Shown here piece by piece: positions 24,340 through 35,094 of a stretch of 64,000 nucleotides of DNA. Both the position numbers and the translations under genes were made by a program. The DNA comes from Heterocephalus glaber (lineage: Eukaryota; Chordata; Mammalia; Rodentia; Bathyergidae), in contig NW_004624779.1 of NCBI RefSeq assembly GCF_000247695.1, forward strand, positions 1,794,215-1,858,214. Direction: 5' to 3'. Within the stretch, counting starts at the first letter, position 1. Every line of letters starts with the position of its first letter. Under the pieces are notes generated by a model. The model did not search any database, was not told where the DNA came from, and worked only from the letters and a program-made list of their open reading frames with translations.

Positions 24340-27291
24340 TTCTGGATTTTGTGGCTAGTTGTGATGGTTAGTATTGACCTGGAAGCAAATTTTTGGGTAA
24401 TTAGGGTGCTGATCTCATTCTTACTCAGGGAAATACTTTCAAAGTTTTTCTGTCTTTTCAAATTTGATATGCATGCTTGGACACTTGACATTACTTGTCC
24501 TGCTATAGGACCCTGATGTTCTAACTCTACCCTGTTTTGTCTTTGAACTCATTTTGCTTATGTTGGACAACCAGCTTGTTAAGAATGCCATCTGTAGCTA
24601 TAAGTGGTGAGTGTGAAGAAGAATAGGATAATATAGTAAGTTAATTCAGAGAAAGAGAGCTATTACTTAGGTTTTATTCCCATAATGATGTTGAAGCTCA
24701 ACAAGTGGTTATGGGATGCTAAATACAAAATACTGTGAGTGGAATAAAGTACAGTTTATTGAGATTGGCTATATGGATAGATGCATAAAACTCAGTCTGT
24801 CCAACCATCAAGAAAAATTATCATTTCTTAAAGCCTCACCACCAATGATAAAGACCGGTACATTATTGAACATTTCATTTGTTAAAGACAGTGTTTGTCT
24901 CACTCAGGCATTTTGTTGGGTCCTTCATTTCAACTCCAAAAATCAGCATCATTTGAGTAGAACTTAAATCAATGGGTGTATTTTGAAGTTGCATAAAAAG
25001 CTTTGACTGATGACAGCAGTCCATATAATGATGATTTTGCCTATTGAATTCCCTGGCGAATGGTGACCATCTGATTCACTTATGTAGATGCCCATGGTAA
25101 GAGTCTGTTCCCCGATGAAACTGATTGCAATCAAGGATGCTGAATGACAGCAGTACTGGCTGGATCCATCATTATGAGAGATCTTACAACACAATGACTA
25201 TGGTAGACTTGGTACATGTATAACACAGAGGATACAACTGCCTGAGAGATTTGTGATTTTTCCAAAAGTCAAAGGAGAGTCTTTGGATGTGTTGTGACCC
25301 CTGTCTCCTCTTGGGAGATATTGAGCATATGAGCACCTTGGGGCCATCAGTGTGCCCTGATTGTGCTGGCACTTGTCAGTTTTTGCAGTCTGATCAGCCA
25401 ACTGCAATGACTGCCTTGTGGCCCTTGAAACTAACTGATGTTGTGTTTTTGCCTTTCCATGCCATTTCTGATGGTGATGAGCCATCTCTCACAAAAACCA
25501 CACCAGAATGGGCTGCTTGTCAAGATCTTCAGTAGACCTTCCATTCTCCATACCATCCACAAGTATTGGATATTCCGAGCACTGGAATAGATTCCATAAT
25601 GATTGACTAAAAATCAGTTTGACTTTTCTTCCCTCACCACTTTCAGATCTACACAAGGATGGCAGTGACCTGGGAAGGTCACACTGTAGACCCTGGGAGG
25701 TGCAGAGGAAGAGGATACATTAATGAGCTGTCTTTCACAATCAATGCTGAAGCTTTTCTCATAAAATAAAATATCCCAGTGAAGCTCTCTCAAACTGTTT
25801 TATGCTTGTTAAAATTAACTAACTTTTGGTCTACCATCCCTTGCCACATGGTTCTCACCATGAGTTGATTCCCACTCCCAAAACCTTACCTAGAAGCGTA
25901 TTGAAAACACCTGGGAAGGACCATGCTTCTATACCTTCTGTGCAAAAGACCTGCTGGTACCCCCAGGATCTCTTTCAAACTCAATTTCTGTAACCATTAT
26001 GGTGTCATGGAAAGATACTCATTTTAGACTAATGACCCTCAGACGAGCTCTCTGAAGACAAGGACTAGATTCAATTATGTGACTTAACTGGGATCCCTAA
26101 GGCCTATTAGCCACCTAAGGTGTTGTGTTGGAAGCACTGTTAACCTGCACCCATGGTTGATGTTGTAGGTCCCAATGAGGGGATCCTGACAATTGGTTTG
26201 GTCTCAGCCATTTTTGGTCAGATTAGCCATTGTGTACTCTGTTGGTTAGTATTCCTTTGAGTGAACCCCATCAAGGAGAAGTAGTAAAGTGAATGTATTC
26301 ATGAGAAAAAAGTTTGTCAGAAGACAGTATAGAAGTGAGGAACAAATATTTCTGGGAAACAATTCTCCCAACAGAAGTTTTTTCTCTTCATGCACATTTT
26401 GTGACCCGAAGAACTAATATCATTGTTCTGGACACCTTTTAAAAGGTGTTTATGCAGCAGCTACCCTAGGTAAAGATGGAACTTCTTTCTAGAGGAAAGA
26501 AGAAATATCCTTATTGTTCATTTAAGTACATGTGGGCTCCCTAAGTTTAGGGTTACTCCCCTGTAATACAATCCACTCAGTGTAGAGGGGCCACTGGATC
26601 CTCTTCACATTGTCCTGTCATAATTGGGACTTAGTAGTCCATACAAGAAAGTTGACATTCTGACTAATGTTCTTTCTGTGATTTTAAAAACAAACAAACA
26701 AAAACTGCATCTTGTCTCTGAACCAAGAATCTCATGTCTTCCATGCATCTATGAAACTGTGAGGCTTTCTTTTTCGCTTGAAAGTAAGATAATAATTTCA
26801 TACTTTTTACAGTCCTTCAGGAGCCTAGCCTAGGATAGATACATCTAAGTTGTCATGAGGATGCTGAAGCTGGGACAATAAAATTTCCAAAGGCTGAAGC
26901 CAGAATTGCTAATGAAAACATAGATAACACCAGAATGCTTAGGAAAAATCAAAGAAGTGAACCTGAGATTTAATGGTATGTTTTTCTTAAAAAATATGAA
27001 TCAAATGTTTTTCTACTTTAGCAAATCTGAGTGCATAGTCATCATATTTCTTAGCTGTAGAGTCAATATGTTAAGTTTTTCGGCTTATAACAACAAAGCA
27101 AGAATATCTGCTTATTCTTGAATGAATGACTGGAGCATAATTCTCATAATAGAAACCAAAATAGGATCATAGTATCACAAACTGAGCTACAGCTTTAAAA
27201 TTGAAGGAAAGTAGAGATCAGGTCCTCCATTTGTGGAAAGAAAGCATCATTGTGACAGTGTGAATTAATTGGGAAACAACGCTGAAAACCA
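24340..27291. other. Unassigned sequence, 25.0-26.6 kb of higher GC
   Basis: 24340-24990 and 26650-27290 show nothing. 25000-26650 is less AT-rich than its surroundings and holds overlapping short minus frames (25485-25198, 25372-25184, 25194-24964). It may be a decayed retroviral or transposon interior, but I could not match any motif. No gene is called. Confidence 0.35.
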
Positions 27292-27613
27292 GTCCTATGG
27301 TTTGGATATAGGTTCTTCAAAGGTTCATGTATTAAAGACGCAGACCCCAGAGTGGCGCTCTTGGGAGGGTAGAGCTCCCGGAGATGGGGATTGCAGGCAG
27401 GCTGTAGGTTCTGGCCCTTTCTTCTTTCTCTCCTTTGTTTCCTGGAAGTGAGGCGAGTCATTTCCCTCCACTACACACTCCCACCATGTTGCCTTGTCAC
27501 AGGCTGAAAGTGATGGATCAATTACCCTCCAAAACTGTGAACCAAAATAAACATTTTCTTTTTATAAGCTAATTATCTCAGGTATTTTGTTATAGTGACA
27601 GCTGACTAACACA
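27292..27613 (+). repeat. MaLR LTR of MST/ORR1 type
   Basis: Clear LTR order: 'tatggtttggatataggttc', 'aaaggttcatgtattaaaga', 'ctctcctttgtttcctggaa', 'ctcccaccatgttgcc', 'aaccaaaataaacattttct' (AATAAA) and the end 'gacagctgactaacaca'. Plus orientation, nearly full length, no internal region seen, so a solo LTR. Confidence 0.8.
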
Positions 27614-29590
27614 GCAAATGATGAGTACTAGAAAATTGAGAATGGGTCAGGATGGTTTTAAAGATGATTCAGAATAATATAGAAATAGAGAGTTTAAGGT
27701 GAGAGAAAAGACAATACCTTAGCATTGATAACAGGGAGAATGACATTAAACTGAAATGCATGTGATATAGAAAGCCAGGGAGCTCAAATGTGTCTTGTCA
27801 AGGTTGTGCTAGCAGGCTGCTGATATACTGCTAAATCTGAAAGTGTGATGACTTAGAGCTGGTAACCGGTATGCATGCTGCAGGCAGTAGGTTCCAGGAA
27901 AAGTTGGGAAGTCAGGGGAAGAAGGAAAGGAGGCAAGGGACTGCTTGTGACCTTCTTGAAATTTAGTGTCTGTAAGAGAAGCACATACTCAAGGAGCTAG
28001 AGGAGGGAGAAATGAAAGGCTGTTATCCTGGGACTGGGAAGGAGTACTTAAGGGGCATGAAGATAACGACACAGGCACATTTATTTAACTTTGTATTTTT
28101 TTTCTTAGAGCTTCCACCATGCATAGTGAGAAGACTCATCTCTCCACTCAAAAAACAGACACGTTGTTATTACTGCTACCATTATTAGCACATTAATATT
28201 GATGATCATGCCATAATAAAATATGCCTTTGAACAAGAAATTAATGAAATTCTCTTATTGTGTTACTTTACGGAGTGGCAAGCACATAAATAAGTTTTAT
28301 TTCTATTCAGTTCTGAAGAATAAATTTGGATGCTTTCTTTCAGTGGTAACATTATTTTTAGCAATACTCTATTAAAAGATGAAAGAGAGATAATTTTGAA
28401 GGATAAATATATGATTTTATTTATGGGGCCTGTAGTATATATTTGCATCAAGAAAATATAAATGTGTATAAAGTATGCTTGTAATTTCTGATTTTCAAAA
28501 TTATACTAGCCTACAGTAGGTATAAGAAGATAAAATGTGGGTAACATACACAGTGATTTCACTCAATGCAAAGCTTGAATTTTGATAACTATGCTTAGTT
28601 TGATTTGCAAGCTTTATTTATCATTTCTTCTATTTTTGAGATGGGGCAAATACAGATTATTTAAGGAAGTACAGTATTATAGCAGTATAATAATAGTTTA
28701 GAGAATAACTGAGATCCAGAATTCTGTTATTAAAATGAGGATCTTGACTACTTTTTACTTCCATTTCTCCATGATTCATATTTTACTTTATGTATCTAGT
28801 AATGATATATCTCAGATTATCACAACATTGCCCAAATGAGGTATCATCCCTTTAGATCTTCAAGTAAAATAACCCTTAGGCATTGGAAGAATGAATTCCT
28901 TTTATTCAGGTGCTTCTAGCATAATAACATCAAAACAGAAATGTGGTTATTCAGCATAAATAGTCAGGTTCTGGTTACTGCTACAATGCCCAGAGAAAAC
29001 CCGTCAACTGGCTCAATCATCTAAGGACAACATTAAATAACTCATTTTTTCTAATTTAGATGTCATTGCCAGGGGTGACAAAAGTTTTTTCCTTGACCAA
29101 ACTTTAGTTAGGCTTCTGAAACTTCTCTTGGGCCACCCATGTACTTCCTTGTAAAATCTGGTTTTAAGAAAACAGTTTAGCAAGCTCCTCCCCACTCTCA
29201 ATATCTGATCATTGTTGGTACCTGATCAGGTTCTTCATCTTCCACTACCCTCAGGTGATTTCTAATCACCCTGGTCTGTCTTTGACAAGAATCTTGTTAA
29301 GTTGGTTTATCTTCCTTATACTTAATGTTTCCTCTTAGTAATTTTCTATCCTCTTACCCTTACACTGTTCCTTGGCTATAAATTCCCACTTGCTTATCAT
29401 GTATTCCCCAATCTCTATCCCACTGCAAGACCCATTACCATAGTCCCTATGGTAATCATCAACTATCATGATGGTTTTGAATAAAGTCTTCTGTATCATC
29501 TTTAACAAGTGCCATTAAATAATTATTTGAAAAAAGTACTTGCCATACTACTCATATGGCAGTGTCAAAAAAAGTAGCTTGGATGTCTTA
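27614..29590. other. AT-rich intergenic sequence, no gene seen
   Basis: No frame, RNA gene or repeat that I could name. Confidence 0.45.
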
Positions 29591-29599
29591 TTGGAGTAT

Positions 29600-30900
29600 A
29601 GAAGCTGATGCTTCTACAGAGATCCTCGACACAGAAAGAATGTTGGCCAAAAGTGCCATGCCGATAGAGGTCATGATGAATGAGACCGCACAGCAGAACA
29701 TGGAAAACCATCCAGTGATCTAAACTCTTTAGGAGCACGTCGATGAAGTCACGTGTCTCGCTTTCCACCCAACAGAACAGATCCTGGCCTCTGGGTCAAG
29801 GGATTATACTCTTAAATTGTTTGATTATTCCAAACCATCTGCAAAAAGAGCCGTCAAATACATTCAGGAAGCAGAAATGTTACGCTTCGTTTCCTTTCAC
29901 CCTTCTGGAGACTTTATACTTGTTGGGACTCAGCACCCTACACTACGCCTTTATGATATCAACACCTTTCAGTGTTTCGTCTCTTGCAGTCCTCAAGACC
30001 AGCACACCGATGCTATATGTTCTGTTAATTACAATCCCAATGCCAACATGTATGTAACTGGTAGCAAGGACGGCTGCATCAAATTATGACGGCTGCATCA
30101 CACCTTTTGAAAAAGCATACGATGGTGCTGAAGTCTGTTCTGCCATTTTTCCAAAAAATTCTAGATACATTCTGTCCAGTGGAAAAGGCTGTAGCTAAAC
30201 TTTGGGAGATATCAACAGGACGAACGCTGGTCAGATACACAGGTGCAGCTCTGAGTGGACGGCAGGTGCAGAGGACACAGGCCGTCTGTAACCACACGGA
30301 GGACTACGTGCTGCTGCCTGACGAGAGGACAATCAGCCCCTGCTGCTGGGACTCGGGGACTGGGGAGTGGAGAAACCTCCTCTCCCTGGGTGGGGCGCAG
30401 CGACACGTACCCTGCATCGTGCACTCGCCCACCAAGCCTGGCTTTAGGACGTGCAGTGATGACTTCGGAGCGCGGTTTTGGTGCTGGAGATCAATCCCGG
30501 AATGAGCCGCCTTGCCTCGCCTTCGCTGGTAGGTTCTTATCTCGAGGACTCTGCCCCCTCCCTGTGTCCTGTGACCAGTCGCACAGTTGTGCTGCCACCT
30601 CTGTCTACATCCTTGAATTGTACAAAGGAATCTTTTTTTTTTTTTACCTTGATGTAGAATCATGGTGGGAAAAGTTGAAAACAGATCTGTGCCGTTCTGC
30701 ATTCACTGACTATTACAGTGTGATTTTTATCAGTTTGGTTTTTTTTGTACCAGGGATCGAGCTTTGGTCCTTGCGCTTGCGCAGCAGGGGATGAAGCCAC
30801 TGAGCTAAATCCCCGGCTTTATCAGTTTTTAAAAATACAAGATTTGCCATTTCATTTGACTCTCTGATGACTTGGAAAAAGATAAAATATTAAAATGCTT
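29600..30900 (+). pseudogene. CSTF1: Processed pseudogene of CSTF1 (CstF-50), 5'-truncated
   Basis: The parent encodes the 50-kDa WD40 subunit of cleavage stimulation factor, used in mRNA 3'-end formation in the nucleus. Intronless matching sequence starts around the segment [19 protein letters not shown] (29626 on) and runs through [62 protein letters not shown] and [13 protein letters not shown] to about 30503, followed by 3' UTR-like sequence. The first roughly quarter of the protein is missing. Breaks: an early TAA after NMENHPVI, a short deletion with TGA after GCIKL (about 30086), a small insertion/frame change near 30190, and several substitutions at the end. An ID SINE sits in the 3' UTR. 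The lack of introns and the breaks make a non-functional retrocopy the best reading. Confidence 0.9.
30737..30817 (-). mobile_element. ID-type tRNA-derived SINE
   Basis: Reverse copy with 'accagggatcgagctttggt' (B box, mutated) and 'actgagctaaatccccggc' (A box). 11-bp target-site duplication tttatcagttt (30726-30736 and 30818-30828). 'gcgcagcagggg' sub-type. It sits in the CSTF1 pseudogene 3' UTR, so it is younger than that retrocopy. Confidence 0.9.
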
Positions 30901-31274
30901 TCTAGATCGCAAAAAGAAAAATTCAGTGCAAACGTCCATATTGTTATGTGTAAGTCTGAGAGCAGTCAAATTTCATTTTCTGAAAGGACAATCTTGGTAA
31001 TTACTGCCCTCGACCTAATCTCATTTTACTTTGCTGTAGTGGGTTGCATGTCCGCCTTAACTTTAATAAGCTCCCAATCTTCTTCTACACTGGTTAACTT
31101 CAATACTGCATCTGTTTTTGGGAGCACTAGAAAGAGGCAAAAGTTAAAAAGAAAAAAATTGGCAGCCTGGTATGAATAAGCTACAGAAGGTGAAGATCTC
31201 CTCATACAATAAATACTGTTTCTTCAAGTTAGGAAAGGGCCACATATTTGACATCAGAGATCTTTCCTTGGGTT
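30901..31274. other. Intergenic sequence, no gene seen
   Basis: Short frame 30895-31179 has no recognisable feature. Confidence 0.4.
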
Positions 31275-31291
31275 TGGAACATTTTCTCTTT

Positions 31292-31379
31292 ATTTTTTAT
31301 TTTTTGGTACGGGGAATCGAACTCGGGACCTTGTGCTTGCAAGGCAGGTGGCAGAACCACTGAGTTAAGTCCCCGGCCC
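31292..31379 (-). mobile_element. ID-type tRNA-derived SINE
   Basis: Reverse copy: 'ggggaatcgaactcgggacc' and 'actgagttaagtccccggcc'. Perfect target-site duplication tggaacattttctctt (31275-31290 and 31380-31395). 'caaggcaggtggc' sub-type. Confidence 0.92.
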
Positions 31380-31396
31380 TGGAACATTTTCTCTTT

Positions 31397-32589
31397 AAGA
31401 ACCCAATGGGAAAGTATAAGAATACTTTCAGGGAAATAGTGTGGGAGAATGAAACAAAAATCTCAAGGCTGACATGGCTTTTAAGGGGCAATATGGACAT
31501 TATTCCCATAGTGAAGAAAACGGTTTTGTCCTCAGCTTACTTATAGCCTCATTTTCTGGGGTTAATTCATTTGTCTTTCTTAAGTAATTATTAGCTAATA
31601 CCTTAATAAGGGTCATTTTGAGACTGGCTGTGATAATTAAAGAGGAAAGAGAAGGACTTAAAACATGATCTTTGGTTTCCTCTTCTGTTGTGCCCAGGGT
31701 TGGAGTTTCTCCAAAGACTGGGGAGGGTGTTGATTCCTTCCCACCTCTGATTCTCCATTCTTATCTCGGCTCACTTCAGGCACCCAGCAATGATATGCCA
31801 CCAATGTGACGTAATATTTCCTAGGCTCTTACACAGCGTATTTTTATCATGCCAAGAACTTTCTGTTTTCCATGAAAGTAGTTCTTTTATTTTGCATCTT
31901 GAATATTCCTTCTTCTAAATTTTTGTTCTCAAATGAAGAACTGCCTTGAACACCACAGAAAATCTAAGTAGAGAACAGGACTGGGAGAAGAACAGACAGC
32001 AACCATCTGTTGTATCAGTTACCCTTATGCAACCCGAGGAAGCTGTCTTTTTTCTTTTTTAAAGATTTCAAAATTTCAAAATATAATTGTGTAAAATACT
32101 TTTAAAAGCCCAATGTTGAACTAATACTTCCTGTCTTAAAACTGATGAAATATGACTATAAAGTAACATGATGACTTGACTTACCTTCTAGGATATAAAC
32201 TTGGAAATAAATATTATCACAACCAGAATACATAATACTAAACTTTATTCTTATTCAAACAGTAGTAACATTTTTAAAACTTTTCAGAAATATACTTTTG
32301 TAATTGGCTTCTAAACTAAATTAAAACTAGCAAAATTATTTTCACCATGTAATCATATATCCTTGCATTTTCCTCAACTTTTCTGTAGATTTGGAACGAT
32401 GGATCTCCTGGCTCTTTTTAAAATTCAAATGTGTTATCAAAACAATTTGCCATATTTGTATTTTCCATGTTTTTTTTAACTTCAAAAGATATACATAATT
32501 TTAGTTTATACTAACAGTAGTGAAGAAAAGCAGATACAAAGCCTCTGGTAGAAATATAAAGAGACATTTATTTTGGTTTATGACACATG
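31397..32589. other. AT-rich intergenic sequence, no gene seen
   Basis: Nothing recognised. Confidence 0.45.
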
Positions 32590-32597
32590 GCAGGTTT

Positions 32598-32688
32598 TTT
32601 GTTTTGTTTTTTGGTACCGGGGATTGAACTCAGGTACCTGCGCTTGCGCAGCAGGCAATGAAACCACTGAGCTAAATCCCTGGCCCTA
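32598..32688 (-). mobile_element. ID-type tRNA-derived SINE
   Basis: Reverse copy with 'ggggattgaactcaggtacc' and 'actgagctaaatccctggcc'. Short target-site duplication gcaggttt (32590-32597 and 32689-32696). 'gcgcagcaggcaatg' sub-type. Confidence 0.88.
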
Positions 32689-32699
32689 GCAGGTTTGTT

Positions 32700-33870
32700 T
32701 TTAAAAAGTCGCTTTACTAAATGTTACACCCTATACATTTACCTGTTTTTAAAGTCAGTGTGATTGGTGGGAGCTAGCTTTGGTTGTCAGAACTCCCTGG
32801 GTTTTGTTTCTTTGCATCTCTATTGCTGTGAGAGCTTATTGCTCGCATTGAGTCATCTCCCTATTCTCTTAGAAAAATGCCAATGCCAGGCACTCAACAG
32901 AAAAGCAGTCAGCAGTTAAGAAATTCTTTTTTGAAAGAAATAGACTCAGGTTCCTCTAACATTTATGCAGCTATTTTTTTTTATGTGCAGCTGTTTTGAA
33001 AATGAATTTCTATTTAATTTTTTCAGTGGGTGGCATATCACTCACAAGCACAGTAGTTAGGTATTCAGAATCTATAGTAAGAAGCTTTTGAAAAATTTTA
33101 AACAAAATCATAGTAGTTTCTTCTCATAAAATTGATAGGAACATTCAATACGTAATGAAAGACAGCTGACTGCAAAAATAATACACAGAAGTAAAAAGAT
33201 TACTATTCAATTCAGCTATCTTCAGCTGTCGTAAGAAGCCATCTTTAAAAGTTTTAATAAAATTAAGTTGTTCTTTTAATATTTAAATCCTAACAAGATA
33301 ACCACAGCAGTTGAATTCAGTAGGTCCAAATGCCAGTCCATGGATAAACTGCATTAGAATGACCTGAGGAGTTTTAAAATTGTCATTTTGAAATTTTTTA
33401 TACAGTCACTAAAGCCTTAATTTAAAACCATTGGATCAAAGTTGCAGACACCAAGGAATCTTTAAAGAGTATGGTATGAGATTATGATATAGTTGAGTTA
33501 ATGGATCACATCTGAGACCTCAGGGTACGAAAGAGAGTATGGATAGCAATTGCATAAGGGAAACTCCATACCCAAATAAACTTTAGAGGTTAAAGATGAA
33601 TACCATACAATTCCTGCTTTAAAGAATTGGTGTAAGGGAGAGATTTGGGTGAGAGCTTGTAAAGAACGAGTGCTCACATGAATGGATCCAATTTTCTATC
33701 CCTTGAAATGCTGTACCGGTGCTGGCTGGACATATTAAGTCTGAGTTTATTAACTAGGTATTTATTTAGCATTCAGAGTAATTTGTGAATTTGTTTTGCG
33801 TTTATAAAATTTATACTTGGAAAATGTTAATTTTTAAAACATTTTACTGTTTTCTGTTTTATTTCTCTAA
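32700..33870. other. AT-rich intergenic sequence, no gene seen
   Basis: Nothing recognised. Confidence 0.45.
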
Positions 33871-33879
33871 TTTCTTCAG

Positions 33880-34009
33880 TGTTCACAAATGTCACCTTTC
33901 TTTTCCCCCGACAGCTTTCAGTTTTACAGAACTGTTTTACAAGTTTCTATGTACAACTTTTTAAGTTTAAAAATAAAACAACGTTTTTTTCAAGTAAAAA
34001 AAAAAAAAA
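33880..34009 (+). pseudogene. Possible retrocopied 3' UTR end with poly(A) tail
   Basis: An AATAAA hexamer at 33972-33977 is followed about 20 bases later by a 14-A run (33996-34009). This spacing is that of a polyadenylated transcript end. No ID or B1 motif lies upstream, so the piece may be a 5'-truncated retrocopy of an unknown mRNA. No clear target-site duplication was found and the left limit is a guess. Confidence 0.3.
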
Positions 34010-34480
34010 GAATATGTGCTCTACAGGTATCAGAGATAAACTCCAGAAATTCTGGAGAATCCAGAGGGACTTTCAGAAGTGTTAATGTTTGGGCTGAGTA
34101 TTACAGAATGTTAAATTAAGCAGGTGATGGGAGATACAGGAGAAACACTATAGGTGCAAAGGCCTAGGTCTGTAAGCCACCATGTTAGTGTCCCTTAAAG
34201 AGTTGCCTGCGTCTCTCTCCTTAGAGTTGTATTTCCCTCCAGGGGATCTTTGGCAGATGTCCTTTGAGAGAGAGCAGAAGGGCAAAGGGCATGACCCTTG
34301 CCCTCTAGCCTGGTCCTTGTATTCTCTTTTGCAGCTGTTGGAGATGCTTATCAGTCTTCAAAGGGTGCCTTCAGGGAATCCCTGCTGGGTGCCTACTGGC
34401 ACGTAGAAGTTCCTTTCTTTTGAGAGACACTCTCCTGAAGCCAGTCTAAGCACTGAGTGTTTAGTCCAGGACGGATGGTA
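34010..34480. other. Intergenic sequence, no gene seen
   Basis: Short frames only. Confidence 0.45.
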
Positions 34481-34484
34481 TATA

Positions 34485-34660
34485 AAACCCTTTGCATGCA
34501 CCATTTCATCTGATCTTCGCAACAGCCCTGAGAGACAGGTATTTCTCAACCCTTTTTGTTCTTGAGGAGACTAAGTCACCTGCTTAACAACATAAACAGC
34601 TAATAAGCTGGCCAGCCAGAACTCAAATCTTTTGTCTAGGTTCAAAATCTTGTGATATAA
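34485..34660 (+). repeat. MIR SINE (ancient)
   Basis: 'ccatttcatctgatcttcgc', 'aacagccctgagagacaggt', 'gaggagactaagtcacctgc' and 'gccagaactcaaatc' follow the MIR 3' half. Confidence 0.75.
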
Positions 34661-34983
34661 TGCTCTACATCTATGGAGGGTCCCTGCTTCTGGGTTATAA
34701 GGCTAAAAGCACACCTGTACTAGTTATGCCTCCAACTTGAGATTTTAAGTCTCCTTGGAGTATTTTTATAAAACCCCATGGAGAATCTTAGTAAAAGCAC
34801 AACAAATATGTGTTGGAAAATAAGCAGCTATCTTTTACATATTAAGAGTCTTTGAAAATGTATCAAGATTAATCTTCATGAAATGTTTGATTCAGAGCTG
34901 TTTTATCTCTCCTAGATCTCAAAATCATACTTGCATACCTTCAGTTAATAAAGAGCATTGTGTTAAAAATAAGGCTTTACCAG

Positions 34984-35073
34984 AGCCGGGGTTTTAGCTC
35001 AGTGGTTCCAGCGCCTGCCTCGCAAGTGCAAGGTCCCAAGTTCGATCCCCGGTACCAAAAATAAAAATAAAAT
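34984..35073 (+). mobile_element. ID-type tRNA-derived SINE
   Basis: Starts gccggggttttagctcagtg, carries 'caagttcgatccccggtacc' and a tail of repeated AAAAT units. Target-site duplication of about 18 bp, aaaataaggctttacca (one difference after it), on both sides. 'cgcctgcctcgcaagtgcaa' sub-type. The reverse frame across it is an artefact. Confidence 0.92.
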
Positions 35074-35094
35074 AAAAATAAGGCTTTACCAAAG

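Noticed and set aside
30086..30505. 139-codon frame in the CSTF1 region as a possible functional gene
   Set aside because: It is one segment of the broken CSTF1 retrocopy, out of frame with the rest and without its own start or WD40 completion.
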